Source: Brachybacterium sp. UMB0905
Lineage (GTDB): Bacteria; Actinomycetota; Actinomycetes; Actinomycetales; Dermabacteraceae
Length of the DNA: 35,595 nt
Reading direction: 5' to 3'
Assembly (NCBI RefSeq): GCF_002871795.1
Contig: NZ_PNHL01000007.1
Coordinates: 125,046-160,640, forward strand
This document shows, piece after piece, positions 25,546 to 34,453 of the stretch; within the stretch, counting starts at the first letter, position 1; the number at the start of each line of letters is the position of its first letter. The translations under genes and the position numbers were made by a program. Under the pieces are notes generated by a model. It saw only the letters and a list, made by a program, of their open reading frames with translations, was not told where the DNA came from and made no database searches.

Positions 25546-27936
25546 CTATCGGGCTGGGCCCACGCTGCGCGGCTCGGGATCCGGACCGACGGGGAGGATG
25601 ACGGTGCCGTGCTGGTCGGTGCGCAGGATCTGTGCGCCACTGTGCTCGAGCATGCTGAGCGCCTCGGCGGTGGGGTGCCCGAAGCTGTTGTCCTCACCGA
25701 CGGTGATCAGGGCGAGCTCGGGATCGATCCGGGTGTAGAGCTCCGCGTGCTGGCGGCGGCTGCCGTGGTGGGCGACCTTCACCAGCTGCGCCGTGCCGAT
25801 GTCCTGCTGCGCGAGCAGCCGCTGAGCGACGGGCTCAAGGTCCCCGAGCGCGATGAGCCTCCCGCCGCTGGGCCAGGTTGCTGCGATGACCACGGAGCAG
25901 TCGTTGGCCGCATCGCCTTCTCCTGACCCGGTCTCGGCGCGGCTCGCCTGGTAGGCGGCCTCGGCGCTCGGCGGCCACAGCACCTCGATCGTGAGTCCGG
26001 GCCGCTGCCATGCCTCCCCTGTGACGACGGGCTGGGCCGGCACGGCGGAAAGGTTGTGTCTGCCGGCCTCGGGCAGCGGGCAGGTCCACTGCTCGCGCGG
26101 GATGCGGGTGCCGACGAGGGCATCGCGCCCACCGGTGTGATCAGCATGCGGATGGGTGAGCACCAGCAGGTCGATGCTCTGGATCTGCAGGCGATCCAGG
26201 CATTCCCGCAGCGCCGCGGGGTCCGGACCGGTGTCCACGAGCACCGTCGGCGCTTGTTCTCCCTCGCCCCGCAGCAGCAGCGCGTCACCCTGCCCGACCG
26301 CGCAGGCCGCCACCGCCCAGCCCTGCGGGGCGCCGCCGGGCAGGTGGCGTGCGAGGCCTGGTGCGAGCAGCGCCACAGCGGCCGCGGCAGCGATCCAGCG
26401 CACGGCGGCGCTGCGTCGGCCGACCAGGAGGATCCCCGCGATGATGATCGCTGTAAGAGCCAGCAGCGCCCCGGCCGCGCCCTCAGGCACGGGGATCCGG
26501 GAACCGGGCAGCGCATCAGCGGCGCGGGCGATGAGCAGCACCAGGTGCGCTCCCCCGCCCGCGACGCCGTAGAGCAGCTGTGCCCCGGGCGGCCAGATCA
26601 CACCGAGGCACAGGGCGAGGAGTCCGATCACGGTGGAGGGGCCGACGATAGGTCCCACGAGCAGGTTCACCGGGACCGCCCAGGCGGAGACCTCGGGGGT
26701 GAGCAGGATGAGCAGTGGTGTGCAGGCCAGCTGCGCCACGATCGGCACCGCGAGGATCAGCGCCCCGGTGCGGCCCAGGCGCCTTCCGCTCATGCTGACG
26801 AGGGCCGTGGCGAGCGGCGGGGCGGCGAGCAGGATCGCCGCCGTGGACAGTGCGGAGAGCAGGAACCCGACCGATGCCGCAGTGACCGGGTCGATCACGG
26901 CCCACAGAGCGACGGTGAGGGCGAGAGCTGCGACCGGGGATGCCCGCACTCCCGCGTACCGTGCGGCCAGCAGCGGCGCAGCCATGGTCGCGGCGCGCTG
27001 CACGCTCGGCTCATCGCCCACCAGCCACACATAGGCGCCCACCGTCACGGCAGCAAGCAGCAAGCGGGGGCGGCGGCGCAGGCCGAGCAGCAGCGCGGGG
27101 CCGAGCACCGCGGCGAGGACCAGGGCGATGTTCGCCCCGGAGACGGCCACCAGGTGGGAGATCCCGGCCCGGCGCATGATGTCCTCGGTCTGCTCGCTCA
27201 TGCCCTGGGTGTCCCCGGTGGTCATGCCGCGGATGAGCGCGGCTTCCTCGGGTGGGAGCGCTGCGGTGGCGTGCCGGGCTTGCTCGCGCAGCTGCTGACG
27301 CATGCTCTGTGCCCTCCCGACGATTCCGCCGGCCGGAACGGGCTGCACGTCAGCGGCGCGCAGCACGATAAGGCTGCCCGATACTCGCACGGTGCCGCGG
27401 ACCAGCAGCGCGTCGCCATCTCGCACGGCGGCGAGATCTTCTGCTGCGTCTCCGTCGGCTTGCACGAGGATGGGGACGGAGGACGGCAGCGTGCGTGTCG
27501 TCGTGCCGATGCGAGCCGCGCCTGCCCGGCTGCGGGCACGCATCTGCAGTCCCTCCCGGGCCCAGGGCGGTCCGCTCGTCGGCGGCGCGGGGTCCTGGGC
27601 TGCGGTGAGAGCAAGCTGCACCACCGCTGCATCATCAGCAGCGACAGTCAGCGTCTCCTGAGCGGTCTCGTGGCGTTGGAGGGCCGGGAACAGGAGCGCA
27701 CCGGCGAGCACGACGATGCCCAGGTGCCCGAGCACCGTGGGCGCGGTGCGGGAGGTGCCGAGCACCGTCGTGACGGTCAGCGCGACAGCTATGAGCACCG
27801 CTGCGGCGGCGACCGCGGCCGCGGTGCCGACCAGGGCGCCGAGCACGGCGAGCCCCCAGACCACGACTGCTCCTGGCAGCAGGAGCAGATCTGTCGGCCG
27901 CAGTCGTGTGCTGCCGGGTGTGTCGGGCCGGGTCAT
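25546..27936 (-). CDS. comEC: ComEC/Rec2 family DNA-uptake channel protein
   Basis: A 796-residue membrane protein predicted to pass single-stranded DNA across the cytoplasmic membrane. It has N-terminal helices and a DUF4131-like beta domain (about 1-215), then the competence domain with R-A-G-I-S-H-L-V-A-V-S-G-A-N-I-A-L (about 250-266) and many helices, and a C-terminal metallo-beta-lactamase-like domain with L-T-H-P-H-A-D-H-T-G-G and V-A-H-H-G-S. The last domain is thought to degrade the non-transported strand. Its start overlaps the comEA stop by 4 nt. No pilus or other competence genes are in the window, so natural transformation is possible but unproved. Confidence 0.94.
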   Translation of the reverse strand: MTRPDTPGSTRLRPTDLLLLPGAVVVWGLAVLGALVGTAAAVAAAAVLIAVALTVTTVLGTSRTAPTVLGHLGIVVLAGALLFPALQRHETAQETLTVAADDAAVVQLALTAAQDPAPPTSGPPWAREGLQMRARSRAGAARIGTTTRTLPSSVPILVQADGDAAEDLAAVRDGDALLVRGTVRVSGSLIVLRAADVQPVPAGGIVGRAQSMRQQLREQARHATAALPPEEAALIRGMTTGDTQGMSEQTEDIMRRAGISHLVAVSGANIALVLAAVLGPALLLGLRRRPRLLLAAVTVGAYVWLVGDEPSVQRAATMAAPLLAARYAGVRASPVAALALTVALWAVIDPVTAASVGFLLSALSTAAILLAAPPLATALVSMSGRRLGRTGALILAVPIVAQLACTPLLILLTPEVSAWAVPVNLLVGPIVGPSTVIGLLALCLGVIWPPGAQLLYGVAGGGAHLVLLIARAADALPGSRIPVPEGAAGALLALTAIIIAGILLVGRRSAAVRWIAAAAAVALLAPGLARHLPGGAPQGWAVAACAVGQGDALLLRGEGEQAPTVLVDTGPDPAALRECLDRLQIQSIDLLVLTHPHADHTGGRDALVGTRIPREQWTCPLPEAGRHNLSAVPAQPVVTGEAWQRPGLTIEVLWPPSAEAAYQASRAETGSGEGDAANDCSVVIAATWPSGGRLIALGDLEPVAQRLLAQQDIGTAQLVKVAHHGSRRQHAELYTRIDPELALITVGEDNSFGHPTAEALSMLEHSGAQILRTDQHGTVILPVGPDPEPRSVGPAR

Positions 27937-28751
27937 ACGGTGGCCTGCGGTCTGATCTTCTCGAGGGTCGCAGGGCCGATGCCGGAGACCTCCTGCAGCT
28001 GATCCACGCTCGTGAAGGGACCGTTCTGCTCCCGGTGCGTGATGATCCGCTCCGCGATCGCCGGGCCCACCCCGGGCAGGTCCTCTAGCTCTGCCGCGGT
28101 GGCGGTGTTGAGGTTGATCAGCGCGCCTGCCCCTGGCGGCCCGGCCGGGTCGCTCCCCTCTGGTTCCGCTCCCCCGCTCGGCGCCCCACCACCGGGGTCC
28201 GCGGGCAGCTCGCGCGGTTCCTCCCCGGGCACGGGGACGTGGATCTGCTCTCCGTCGCTGACGGGCCGGGCGAGGTTCACGGCCGCGAGGTCCGCCTCAG
28301 GCTGCGCTCCCCCGGCAGCGGCGAGGGCATCATCCACTCGGGCACCCGGCTCAAGCCGCACCACCCCGGGGCTCTCCACCGCACCGGTGACATGCACGAT
28401 CAGGACCGTCGGCGGCGACGCCCCAGAGTCCTCCCCCGCCTGCTCGGTGCTCTGTTCCCCCGCCGCCCCGTCTTCCTCCCCATCCACGGCAGGGGCGCTG
28501 GACTCGACGGTCGGAGCGATCGCGGGGGCTCCGAGCGGGACGGCGGAGCCGCTGCCGGACAGGTGCACCGCCCCCAGGCCGATGAGCACGAGCACCGCGA
28601 TCCCCACCAACGCTGAGGCGGAGGGCACGGGCAGGCTGCGGCGCGGACGCGGTGGATGATGCTCGCGCCGCGTGATCAGCGTGTCACCGTTGCGGCGGTG
28701 CCGTCCGCTGCGGCCGCGCCCGCTGCGCCCGGTCAGGTCCTGTGCTCCCAT
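27933..28751 (-). CDS. comEA: ComEA family helix-hairpin-helix DNA-binding protein
   Basis: A 272-residue protein with a basic cytoplasmic N-terminus (Arg/His-rich, 8-40), one membrane helix (about 45-62), an acidic low-complexity linker, a SLBB-type domain (about 113-175, L-I-V-H-V-T-G-A-V-E-S-P-G-V), a Gly/Pro linker, and a C-terminal double helix-hairpin-helix (about 210-272, N-L-N-T-A-T-A-A-E-L-E-D-L-P-G-V-G-P). ComEA binds incoming double-stranded DNA outside the membrane and hands it to ComEC. It is first in the comEA-comEC-holA run. Confidence 0.93.
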   Translation of the reverse strand: MGAQDLTGRSGRGRSGRHRRNGDTLITRREHHPPRPRRSLPVPSASALVGIAVLVLIGLGAVHLSGSGSAVPLGAPAIAPTVESSAPAVDGEEDGAAGEQSTEQAGEDSGASPPTVLIVHVTGAVESPGVVRLEPGARVDDALAAAGGAQPEADLAAVNLARPVSDGEQIHVPVPGEEPRELPADPGGGAPSGGAEPEGSDPAGPPGAGALINLNTATAAELEDLPGVGPAIAERIITHREQNGPFTSVDQLQEVSGIGPATLEKIRPQATV

Positions 28752-28868
28752 GGGCGCGAGGCTAGGGAGCGCACGCCCCCGTCGTCAGCCGACGGCCGCC
28801 CACTGTGGATGACGGGCCATTGTGGAGGAGAGGTCGTGCCACGTCACCGCCCGCCGCCCGTGCCGGGG

Positions 28869-29561
28869 TCAGAGCCCGAAGGTCGCAAGCCACTGCCCCC
28901 AGAACGCCACCGCGATCACGACGATGACCAGCAGATACCACAGCAGCGTGAGCAGCACCCACCTTCGCAGCAACGTCCCCAGCGCGCGGGGCACCGGAAT
29001 ATCCCCGGACTCCACCATGTGTGCGAGGGTCGCGAAGAACATCGGGGCGCTCACCGCCCAGACGACCATGCACCAGGGGCACAGGGCGCGGATCACGAAG
29101 ATCGCGGAGATCGCCAGGAAGTGGACGTACGCGAGGGCGAACAGCATCCCGCCGAGCACCGCCCAGCGGAACCAGGTGGGCAGCGGCGTGCGGCTGACCA
29201 TGAGCGCGCCGGCGGCAGCCATGATCGCGAATCCGCCCAGCCCGATCGCCATGTTCGGGATCCCCAGCGCCGCGGCCTGCCAGGTCATCATGACGCTGCC
29301 GCAGGAGATGAAGGGGTTCACGTCGCAGCCGAGGCTCGCCCCGGGGTTCTCCAGCAGGTATTCCTTGCCGACCAGGAGCTCGAGCGATGCGATCCAGCCG
29401 ATGATGCCGCCGATCAGCAGCACAAGCCCGGTCAGGCGCTGCGGGGCGCGGGGGCGGGCGGCCCGTTCGGCGGCGAGCTCACGGTCGATCTCCGCGCGCA
29501 GCGCGGCGTCGTCCTCGTCCGGGTGCAGATCCTCGCCCGCGGCGGTCCGTTCCGTGCTCAT
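28869..29561 (-). CDS. Vitamin K epoxide reductase (VKOR) family membrane protein
   Basis: A 230-residue membrane protein. After a charged N-terminus of about 42 residues there are about five membrane helices. The redox cysteines are present: the loop pair in C-D-V-N-P-F-I-S-C (C79, C87) and the active-site CxxC in C-P-W-C (C161, C164), next to the quinone site. Bacterial VKOR reoxidises DsbA-type proteins, passing electrons to menaquinone, so it supports disulfide formation outside the membrane. No fused thioredoxin domain is seen. GAGGAGG lies before the ATG. It follows oleD by 37 nt and may share the ole transcript. Confidence 0.93.
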   Translation of the reverse strand: MSTERTAAGEDLHPDEDDAALRAEIDRELAAERAARPRAPQRLTGLVLLIGGIIGWIASLELLVGKEYLLENPGASLGCDVNPFISCGSVMMTWQAAALGIPNMAIGLGGFAIMAAAGALMVSRTPLPTWFRWAVLGGMLFALAYVHFLAISAIFVIRALCPWCMVVWAVSAPMFFATLAHMVESGDIPVPRALGTLLRRWVLLTLLWYLLVIVVIAVAFWGQWLATFGL

Positions 29562-29598
29562 AGGTGCCCTCCTCGTGGGCGGCGGTGGACCGGGGCGG

Positions 29599-30591
29599 TC
29601 ACACCACGGGGTGCTCGCGGAACCATTCCGCGAGCCGACGGTTGCCCTCGTCCATGCTCACCGCGGGGGTCCACTGCAGGCGTTCGCGGGTGCGGCGCTG
29701 ATCGAACCAGTGGGCGGTGGACATCTGCTCGGCGAGGAACTCGGTCATCGGGGGTTCGTCGTGTCCGGGACGCTTCTCCCAGATCCGTTCGATGACCCGC
29801 CCGGCGAAACGGGCCGCCGCGCCGGGCACGGAGATCCTCGGGGCTGGCACGCCGGCGGCCGCGCACCAGCCGGCGAAGACATCCCGCACAGCGCGAGGCT
29901 CCCCGTTGGAGACCACGAAGCTCTCTCCGTGCACGTCGTCGATCCGGTCGTAGGCGGCGACGATCGCGTCGGCGGCATTGTCCACGTAGGTGGTGTCGAT
30001 CAGGGCCATGCCCTGATCCAGCAGCGGAAGGCGCCCGCGGCTGGCACGATCCACGATGCGCCCCACCAGCTGCGTGTCCCCCGGCCCCCACACCACGTGG
30101 GGGCGGATCGACGTGACCAGCAGGCCGTCCTTCCCGTCGGCCTCCATGGCCAGCAGCTCCGCGGCCGCCTTGGTGCGGGCGTACGGGCCGCGGGCATGCT
30201 CCGGGGACGCGACGGTGGCATCATCGCCCACGATCGCGCGGCCTAGATGCGCGACCGACGGAGAGGAGATGTTCACCAGTCGGCTCACGCCCTCAGCGCG
30301 CATGGCATCGAGGATGTTGGCGGTGCCGCCGATGTTGATCGCCCGGTATTCGCTCTCCGGCCCCGAGATCGAGACCTTCGCGGCAAGATGCACGACGGCA
30401 TCGGCGCCCTGGACGGCCCGACGCACGTCCTCGGCGCTCGTGAGGGAGCCGCACACGTCCTGCACCCCGTCGATACCGGCGGGGCGGCGCTGGAAGGCCC
30501 GCACGTCGAGCCCGCGGTCGCGCAGCGTGCGGGCGACCGCACCGCCGAGCATTCCGGAGGCACCGGTGACCAGGACCGTCTCGGCGCTCAC
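29599..30591 (-). CDS. oleD: OleD, NADPH-dependent 2-alkyl-3-ketoacid reductase
   Basis: A 330-residue extended short-chain dehydrogenase. The nucleotide loop is TGASGMLGG (9-17) and the catalytic pair is Y137-x-x-x-K141 with Ser109/110. In olefin synthesis OleD reduces the 2-alkyl-3-keto acid made by OleA to the beta-hydroxy acid. Sequence alone would give only 'NAD-dependent epimerase'; the identification rests on position directly after oleBC and oleA. The GTG start overlaps the oleBC stop by 4 nt (GTGA). Confidence 0.9.
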   Translation of the reverse strand: MSAETVLVTGASGMLGGAVARTLRDRGLDVRAFQRRPAGIDGVQDVCGSLTSAEDVRRAVQGADAVVHLAAKVSISGPESEYRAINIGGTANILDAMRAEGVSRLVNISSPSVAHLGRAIVGDDATVASPEHARGPYARTKAAAELLAMEADGKDGLLVTSIRPHVVWGPGDTQLVGRIVDRASRGRLPLLDQGMALIDTTYVDNAADAIVAAYDRIDDVHGESFVVSNGEPRAVRDVFAGWCAAAGVPAPRISVPGAAARFAGRVIERIWEKRPGHDEPPMTEFLAEQMSTAHWFDQRRTRERLQWTPAVSMDEGNRRLAEWFREHPVV

Positions 30592-33278
30592 AGCGCGTCC
30601 GCCTTCTCACCGCGCAGGGTCTGCTCGGCCCAGCGGGACAGTGCCGCCCGGTCGATCTTCGAGTTGTGCCGGATGTCCGTGGGCAGGGCCCGGGTGGTGA
30701 ACACCGCAACCACCTCGGCGCCGCAGCGCTCGCGGACCGCGCGGCGCACGGCCTCTTGGAGGGACGGCTCTGCGGGGCGCGGTCTGTCGGCCTTTCCGGG
30801 GCGGTAGCCCTCCTCGGTCTCGAGGATCACGACGACCTGCTGGGTGCCGCGGGGGCCGACGGCGGCTGCACCGGCACGCCGCACGACGGGCACGGACTCC
30901 GCTGCCTCCTCGACCTGCACCGGGGTGAGGAGACCGTCGGCGGTGGCGAGGACGTGGGCGGCGCGGCCCTCGACCCACAGGCGTCCCTGGTCATCGAGGT
31001 GTCCGACGTCCCCGGTGGCGTGCCAGCCCTCAAAGCGCATCGCGGTGCGGGTGGTGTGCCACAGCATGAGGTAGCGGTCGCGCACATGCGGGGCGCGCAC
31101 GAGGATCTCGCCGACGACATCCGGATCGGTGGTGATCTCCCCGGTCGTCTCCCCGTTGTCGTCCATCGGGGCGATGGCGATCTCGACGCGCGGCACGGGC
31201 CGGCCCACGCAGACTCCGGAGCCCTCCCCGGCAGCCTCGATGCCGTCGAGGTCGATCGCGGCGACGGCCAGGCATTCGGTCATGCCATAGGGCGTGAGCG
31301 CCCGCGCCTCGGGCATGAGATCCCGCAGGCCGCGCAGCAGGTGCGCGGGGATCGGGGCGCCGGCGGAGAAGAAGCTCGCCGCCCCGGCCATCGCTTCCCG
31401 GCCTGCAGCATCGAGCTGATCGGAGGTGTCCAGGATGTTGCGCAGCGCCGCGGGGGCGGTGAACACCGCGGGTCGGCCCAGCGCCGCGATCGCCTCGGCG
31501 AGCGCCGGGGCGGTCAGCTCCCCCGGCCGGGTGATGTCCATATCGGGCACCACGGTGGGGGCACCGAGCGCCGGCCCCAGCAGGGCAAACGGCGCGAATC
31601 CGGCGACAAGTCCCCGCTCGGGTGCGAGCTGGAGGGTCTCGCCGACGGCCGTGAACATGGCGCCGAGCTGGCGATGGGTGAGCACCGCTCCCTTGGCCGG
31701 TCCGGTGGAGCCGGAGGTGAACAGGATCGCGGCATCCGCATCGGGATCCGGGTAGGGGGCGTCCAGAGGCGCGCCAAGCTCACGCATCATGGCGCCGGAG
31801 CGGGCGAGCTGAGCTATCGAGCTCTCCACCCCGAGGGCCGTGCGGTCCAGGGTGGGCAGTTGCTCGACGCTGATGCGGCGGCCGGGCCAGTTCATCGCGC
31901 GGGCGCCGACCAGGGCGCGGTTGATGCCGATCAGCCAGTCCGGGTGGGAGCCGATGACGGCGCGAGTGAGGCCCTGCAGGCCCAGGCCCGCGTCAGCGAT
32001 CACGGCGACGGCGCCGATGCGGAAGCAGGCGTACAGCACACCGGTGAGGTCCGCGCCGGGGGTGATCAGCAGGCTCACCCGGTCTCCGGGGCGCACGCCG
32101 TGGCCCAGGAGCCCGGCGGCGATGTCATCCACCCGGCGGTTCAGCAGTGACCAGGAGATCTCCCGGCCCTGACCGTCCGCGCCGCCGAGCTCGACGACGG
32201 CGGCACGCTGGGCGTGCACGGGGTCCGCAGCCAGCTGAGCGATGGGCGCGCCGATGGGCTGCGTCTCGGTGGGCTCAGCGAAGGAGGAGACGGGCCGCCA
32301 GGCCGGGGCGGCCTCGCGCGGCTGCTCAGCAGTGCCGAAGGTGTCCTCGAGCCAGGCGCTCACCAGGCCCGCGAGGTCGGCGTCCTCCCACACCAGGTGG
32401 GAGGCCTTCTCGAAGCGGTGGACGTCTGCGTGAGGAATGCGCTCGAGGATGTCGCGCAGGAAACGGTCGGAGAAGGTGATGTCCCGCGGCCCCCAGGCCA
32501 GCAGGGTGGGAACCTTCAGCTCCTTCACACCCTCGGCGACCCGCTCAAGGGTGGGGCGGGAGGGATGGTCGGCACCGGCGGGGATATCGGCGACGAACTG
32601 GTCGATGCCCTGGCGCCGCGCGCGCGTGCGGTAGGGGGCGAGGTACCCCTCCTGCACTTCGGCGGGCAGCGCGGGCTTGGACAGCGACAGGGTGGTGCGC
32701 AGGAACCCGTCGGTCAGCGATGTTGAGGCGGTGCGGAACCCGGGGGTGGTCGCGAGCTGCAGGGCGCGCGGGAGGGATTCGGCGATCTCCTGGTGCAGGC
32801 CCGTGTTCGTGAGGATCATCCCGGCCAGGTCATGCCGGTTGTCCAGCGCCCAGCCGGTGGAGATCAGCCCACCCCAGTCATGGCCGACGGTCACAATGGG
32901 GCCGCGCAGCGACAGGGCGTCGGTGAGCATCGACAGATCGGTGATGCGGTCCTGGTAGCGGCGGCGCACACCGGTGCGCTCGGACCAGCCCATCTCCAGC
33001 TGGTCCACGGCGATCAGCCGCCACGGAATGTCCTCCCGCACGAGAGACCGGAACAGGTAGGAGGACGTGGGGTTGCCGTGGACGGCCAGGAGAGTGCCTC
33101 GCGGGTTGATGCCCCGCTCGGCGAGCCACGGCCCGGAGTCCAGCAGGTGCCAGCGGCGCTTCTCGCCGGTGTGGTCACGCGCTTCGAGCATGCGGTGCAG
33201 GCGCGGATCCACGCCGTGCTGCTCGGGCATGTCGGGGACGTCGGCGCGTCGGCGCCCGGTGCTCTGACGGGAGTTCAC
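30588..33278 (-). CDS. oleBC: OleBC fusion: beta-lactone decarboxylase plus beta-lactone synthetase
   Basis: An 896-residue two-domain enzyme. Residues about 25-315 are a haloalkane-dehalogenase-like alpha/beta hydrolase (OleB) with H-G-N-P (68-71), nucleophile D134 in G-H-D-W-G-G, probable acid D266 and base H294. A 30-residue linker leads to an AMP-forming ligase-like domain (OleC, about 345-896) with T-S-G-S-T-G-P-A-K-G (521-530), Y-G-M-T-E, T-G-D-V-G-H-L-D and a C-terminal S-K-I-D-R lysine. OleC closes the beta-hydroxy acid to a beta-lactone; OleB removes CO2 to give the cis-olefin. Fusion of the two is typical of actinobacteria such as Micrococcus. GTG 33278 has GGAGG 7 nt upstream and overlaps the oleA stop. 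Confidence 0.93.
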   Translation of the reverse strand: MNSRQSTGRRRADVPDMPEQHGVDPRLHRMLEARDHTGEKRRWHLLDSGPWLAERGINPRGTLLAVHGNPTSSYLFRSLVREDIPWRLIAVDQLEMGWSERTGVRRRYQDRITDLSMLTDALSLRGPIVTVGHDWGGLISTGWALDNRHDLAGMILTNTGLHQEIAESLPRALQLATTPGFRTASTSLTDGFLRTTLSLSKPALPAEVQEGYLAPYRTRARRQGIDQFVADIPAGADHPSRPTLERVAEGVKELKVPTLLAWGPRDITFSDRFLRDILERIPHADVHRFEKASHLVWEDADLAGLVSAWLEDTFGTAEQPREAAPAWRPVSSFAEPTETQPIGAPIAQLAADPVHAQRAAVVELGGADGQGREISWSLLNRRVDDIAAGLLGHGVRPGDRVSLLITPGADLTGVLYACFRIGAVAVIADAGLGLQGLTRAVIGSHPDWLIGINRALVGARAMNWPGRRISVEQLPTLDRTALGVESSIAQLARSGAMMRELGAPLDAPYPDPDADAAILFTSGSTGPAKGAVLTHRQLGAMFTAVGETLQLAPERGLVAGFAPFALLGPALGAPTVVPDMDITRPGELTAPALAEAIAALGRPAVFTAPAALRNILDTSDQLDAAGREAMAGAASFFSAGAPIPAHLLRGLRDLMPEARALTPYGMTECLAVAAIDLDGIEAAGEGSGVCVGRPVPRVEIAIAPMDDNGETTGEITTDPDVVGEILVRAPHVRDRYLMLWHTTRTAMRFEGWHATGDVGHLDDQGRLWVEGRAAHVLATADGLLTPVQVEEAAESVPVVRRAGAAAVGPRGTQQVVVILETEEGYRPGKADRPRPAEPSLQEAVRRAVRERCGAEVVAVFTTRALPTDIRHNSKIDRAALSRWAEQTLRGEKADAL

Positions 33279-34336
33279 CACTCCACCTCCATCATCGCGG
33301 TGTTCAGTCCGGATCCCACGCCCATCAGCAGCACCCGCTGCCCCCGCTGGACCTGATCCTGGATGTGGGCGAGGGTCATCGGCACGGCCTCGGCGGCGAT
33401 GTTCCCCCAGTCGGGGAAGGTCACGGGGATGCGTTCCATGCCCACCCCGGTGATCTTCGAGAAGTTGCGGGTGTAGACCATCGAGACCTGGTGCGGGATG
33501 ACGTAGTCAATGCTCTTGAAATCCAGGCCCTGCTCATTGGCACCCTTCCAGGTGTCCAGGATCAGCTGGATGCCGTTCTCCAGCAGCCCGGCGGAGTCGG
33601 TGCGCATGTCCTGCATGTTCGCCACGCACAGCTCGTGGTGCTCCGTGCCGGCACGGGCCTGGGTGAGCTTCAGGCGGTGCCCCTCGGGGTGCTCATCGGC
33701 CGGTCCGAGCACCGCGGCGGCGGCGCCGGATCCGAGGGTGAGGGAGGCGAACTGGTTGTTGAAGTCCTCGCGGGTGGAGTTCTTCGCGTTGATCCGGGAG
33801 ACGGTGCCGCGCTGGACCTCTTCGACATCCTCTGCGCCCACGATCAGGGCGTAGCGGATCTGCCCGGTGTCAATCATGCCCGCGGCCATGGTCATGGCGT
33901 TGACGAAGCCGAGGCACGCATTGGTGATGTCGAAGTTCATGCAGCTGGTGGGCATCCCCAGGGAATGGTGGATGCTCGTGGAGACCGCAGGCTCCAGATG
34001 CTGACGGGACACCGAGGCGTTGATCAGCAGCCCCACCTGGTCGCGCGTGATCCCGGCCTTGGCGATGGCACGCTCGGCGGCCTGCACCACGCCCTGGCGC
34101 CAGCCGTCCCTGGGGTCACGCCACCAGCGGCGCTCGTATACCCCGGCCACGCGCTGCAGCACGCCCTTGGGCAGACGCAGGCGCTTGCGGGCGGGGCTGA
34201 GCATCTCATCGATCTCATCGGAGGTCACCGTGACCTGAGGAAGCGACATCTCGACGGCCAACAGGCTCGCGTTGCGGTGGACGATTCCCGTGTTCCCGTT
34301 GGCCATCAGTGCGCTGTACCTCGTCAGATCGTTCAT
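33275..34336 (-). CDS. oleA: OleA, acyl-CoA condensing thiolase
   Basis: A 353-residue thiolase-superfamily enzyme that condenses two fatty acyl thioesters head-to-head, giving a 2-alkyl-3-keto acid. Active-site residues are C141 (in I-T-N-A-C-L-G-F), H282 (P-H-Q-V-S) and N312 (D-W-G-N), with E115 (R-Q-H-L-E-P) in the position of the glutamate that sets OleA apart from FabH. The adjacent oleBC and oleD confirm the pathway. Start is uncertain: ATG 34336 lies inside a 20-nt repeat and overlaps an upstream mini-ORF stop; the in-frame ATG 34306 (MANGNTG) would start nearer the conserved region. Neither has a good Shine-Dalgarno. Confidence 0.92.
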   Translation of the reverse strand: MNDLTRYSALMANGNTGIVHRNASLLAVEMSLPQVTVTSDEIDEMLSPARKRLRLPKGVLQRVAGVYERRWWRDPRDGWRQGVVQAAERAIAKAGITRDQVGLLINASVSRQHLEPAVSTSIHHSLGMPTSCMNFDITNACLGFVNAMTMAAGMIDTGQIRYALIVGAEDVEEVQRGTVSRINAKNSTREDFNNQFASLTLGSGAAAAVLGPADEHPEGHRLKLTQARAGTEHHELCVANMQDMRTDSAGLLENGIQLILDTWKGANEQGLDFKSIDYVIPHQVSMVYTRNFSKITGVGMERIPVTFPDWGNIAAEAVPMTLAHIQDQVQRGQRVLLMGVGSGLNTAMMEVEW

Positions 34337-34380
34337 CGTTGCGGTAGATCATTCATCGTTCCAGCAGATCATTCGCCATG
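34321..34380 (-). repeat. Three 20-nt direct repeats spanning the oleA start
   Basis: On the minus strand, copies at 34360-34341 and 34340-34321 share AACGATGAAYGATCT; the partial upstream copy (34380-34361) shares GAATGATCT at the same 20-nt period. The ends of the units vary. Each unit carries an ATG and the last supplies the oleA start at 34336. They could be protein-binding iterons or products of slippage. Confidence 0.75.
34333..34379 (-). promoter_or_regulatory. Two overlapping mini-ORFs chained into oleA
   Basis: ATG 34379 encodes MANDLLER and stops at 34353; ATG 34356 overlaps that stop (ATGA) and encodes MNDLPQR, stopping at 34333; the oleA ATG 34336 overlaps this second stop in the same way. 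A ribosome could pass down the chain by termination and re-initiation. No strong Shine-Dalgarno precedes any of them. Translation of the mini-ORFs is inference. Confidence 0.45.
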
Positions 34381-34395
34381 GCGGCGCGTCCCCGT

Positions 34396-34423
34396 GCGGT
34401 GGCGGGGCGATCTGCTCCACCGC
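34396..34423. promoter_or_regulatory. Inverted repeat upstream of oleA
   Basis: GCGGTGG (34396-34402) and CCACCGC (34417-34423) form a 7-bp stem with a 14-nt loop. An alternative hairpin, CCCCG (34390-34394) with CGGGG (34403-34407), would compete with it. It could end the upstream isomerase transcript or bind a regulator of ole. Confidence 0.35.
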
Positions 34424-34453
34424 TCATCATCCCACCCGTGCCTGGACAGTTGC

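Noticed and set aside
26056..28002. A 648-codon plus-strand open frame opposite comEC
   Set aside because: Composition dominated by Arg, Gly, Gln and His; comEC in the other frame has clear conserved domains.
34321..34380. Possible CRISPR array
   Set aside because: The repeats are contiguous 20-nt units with no unique spacers and overlap the oleA start.
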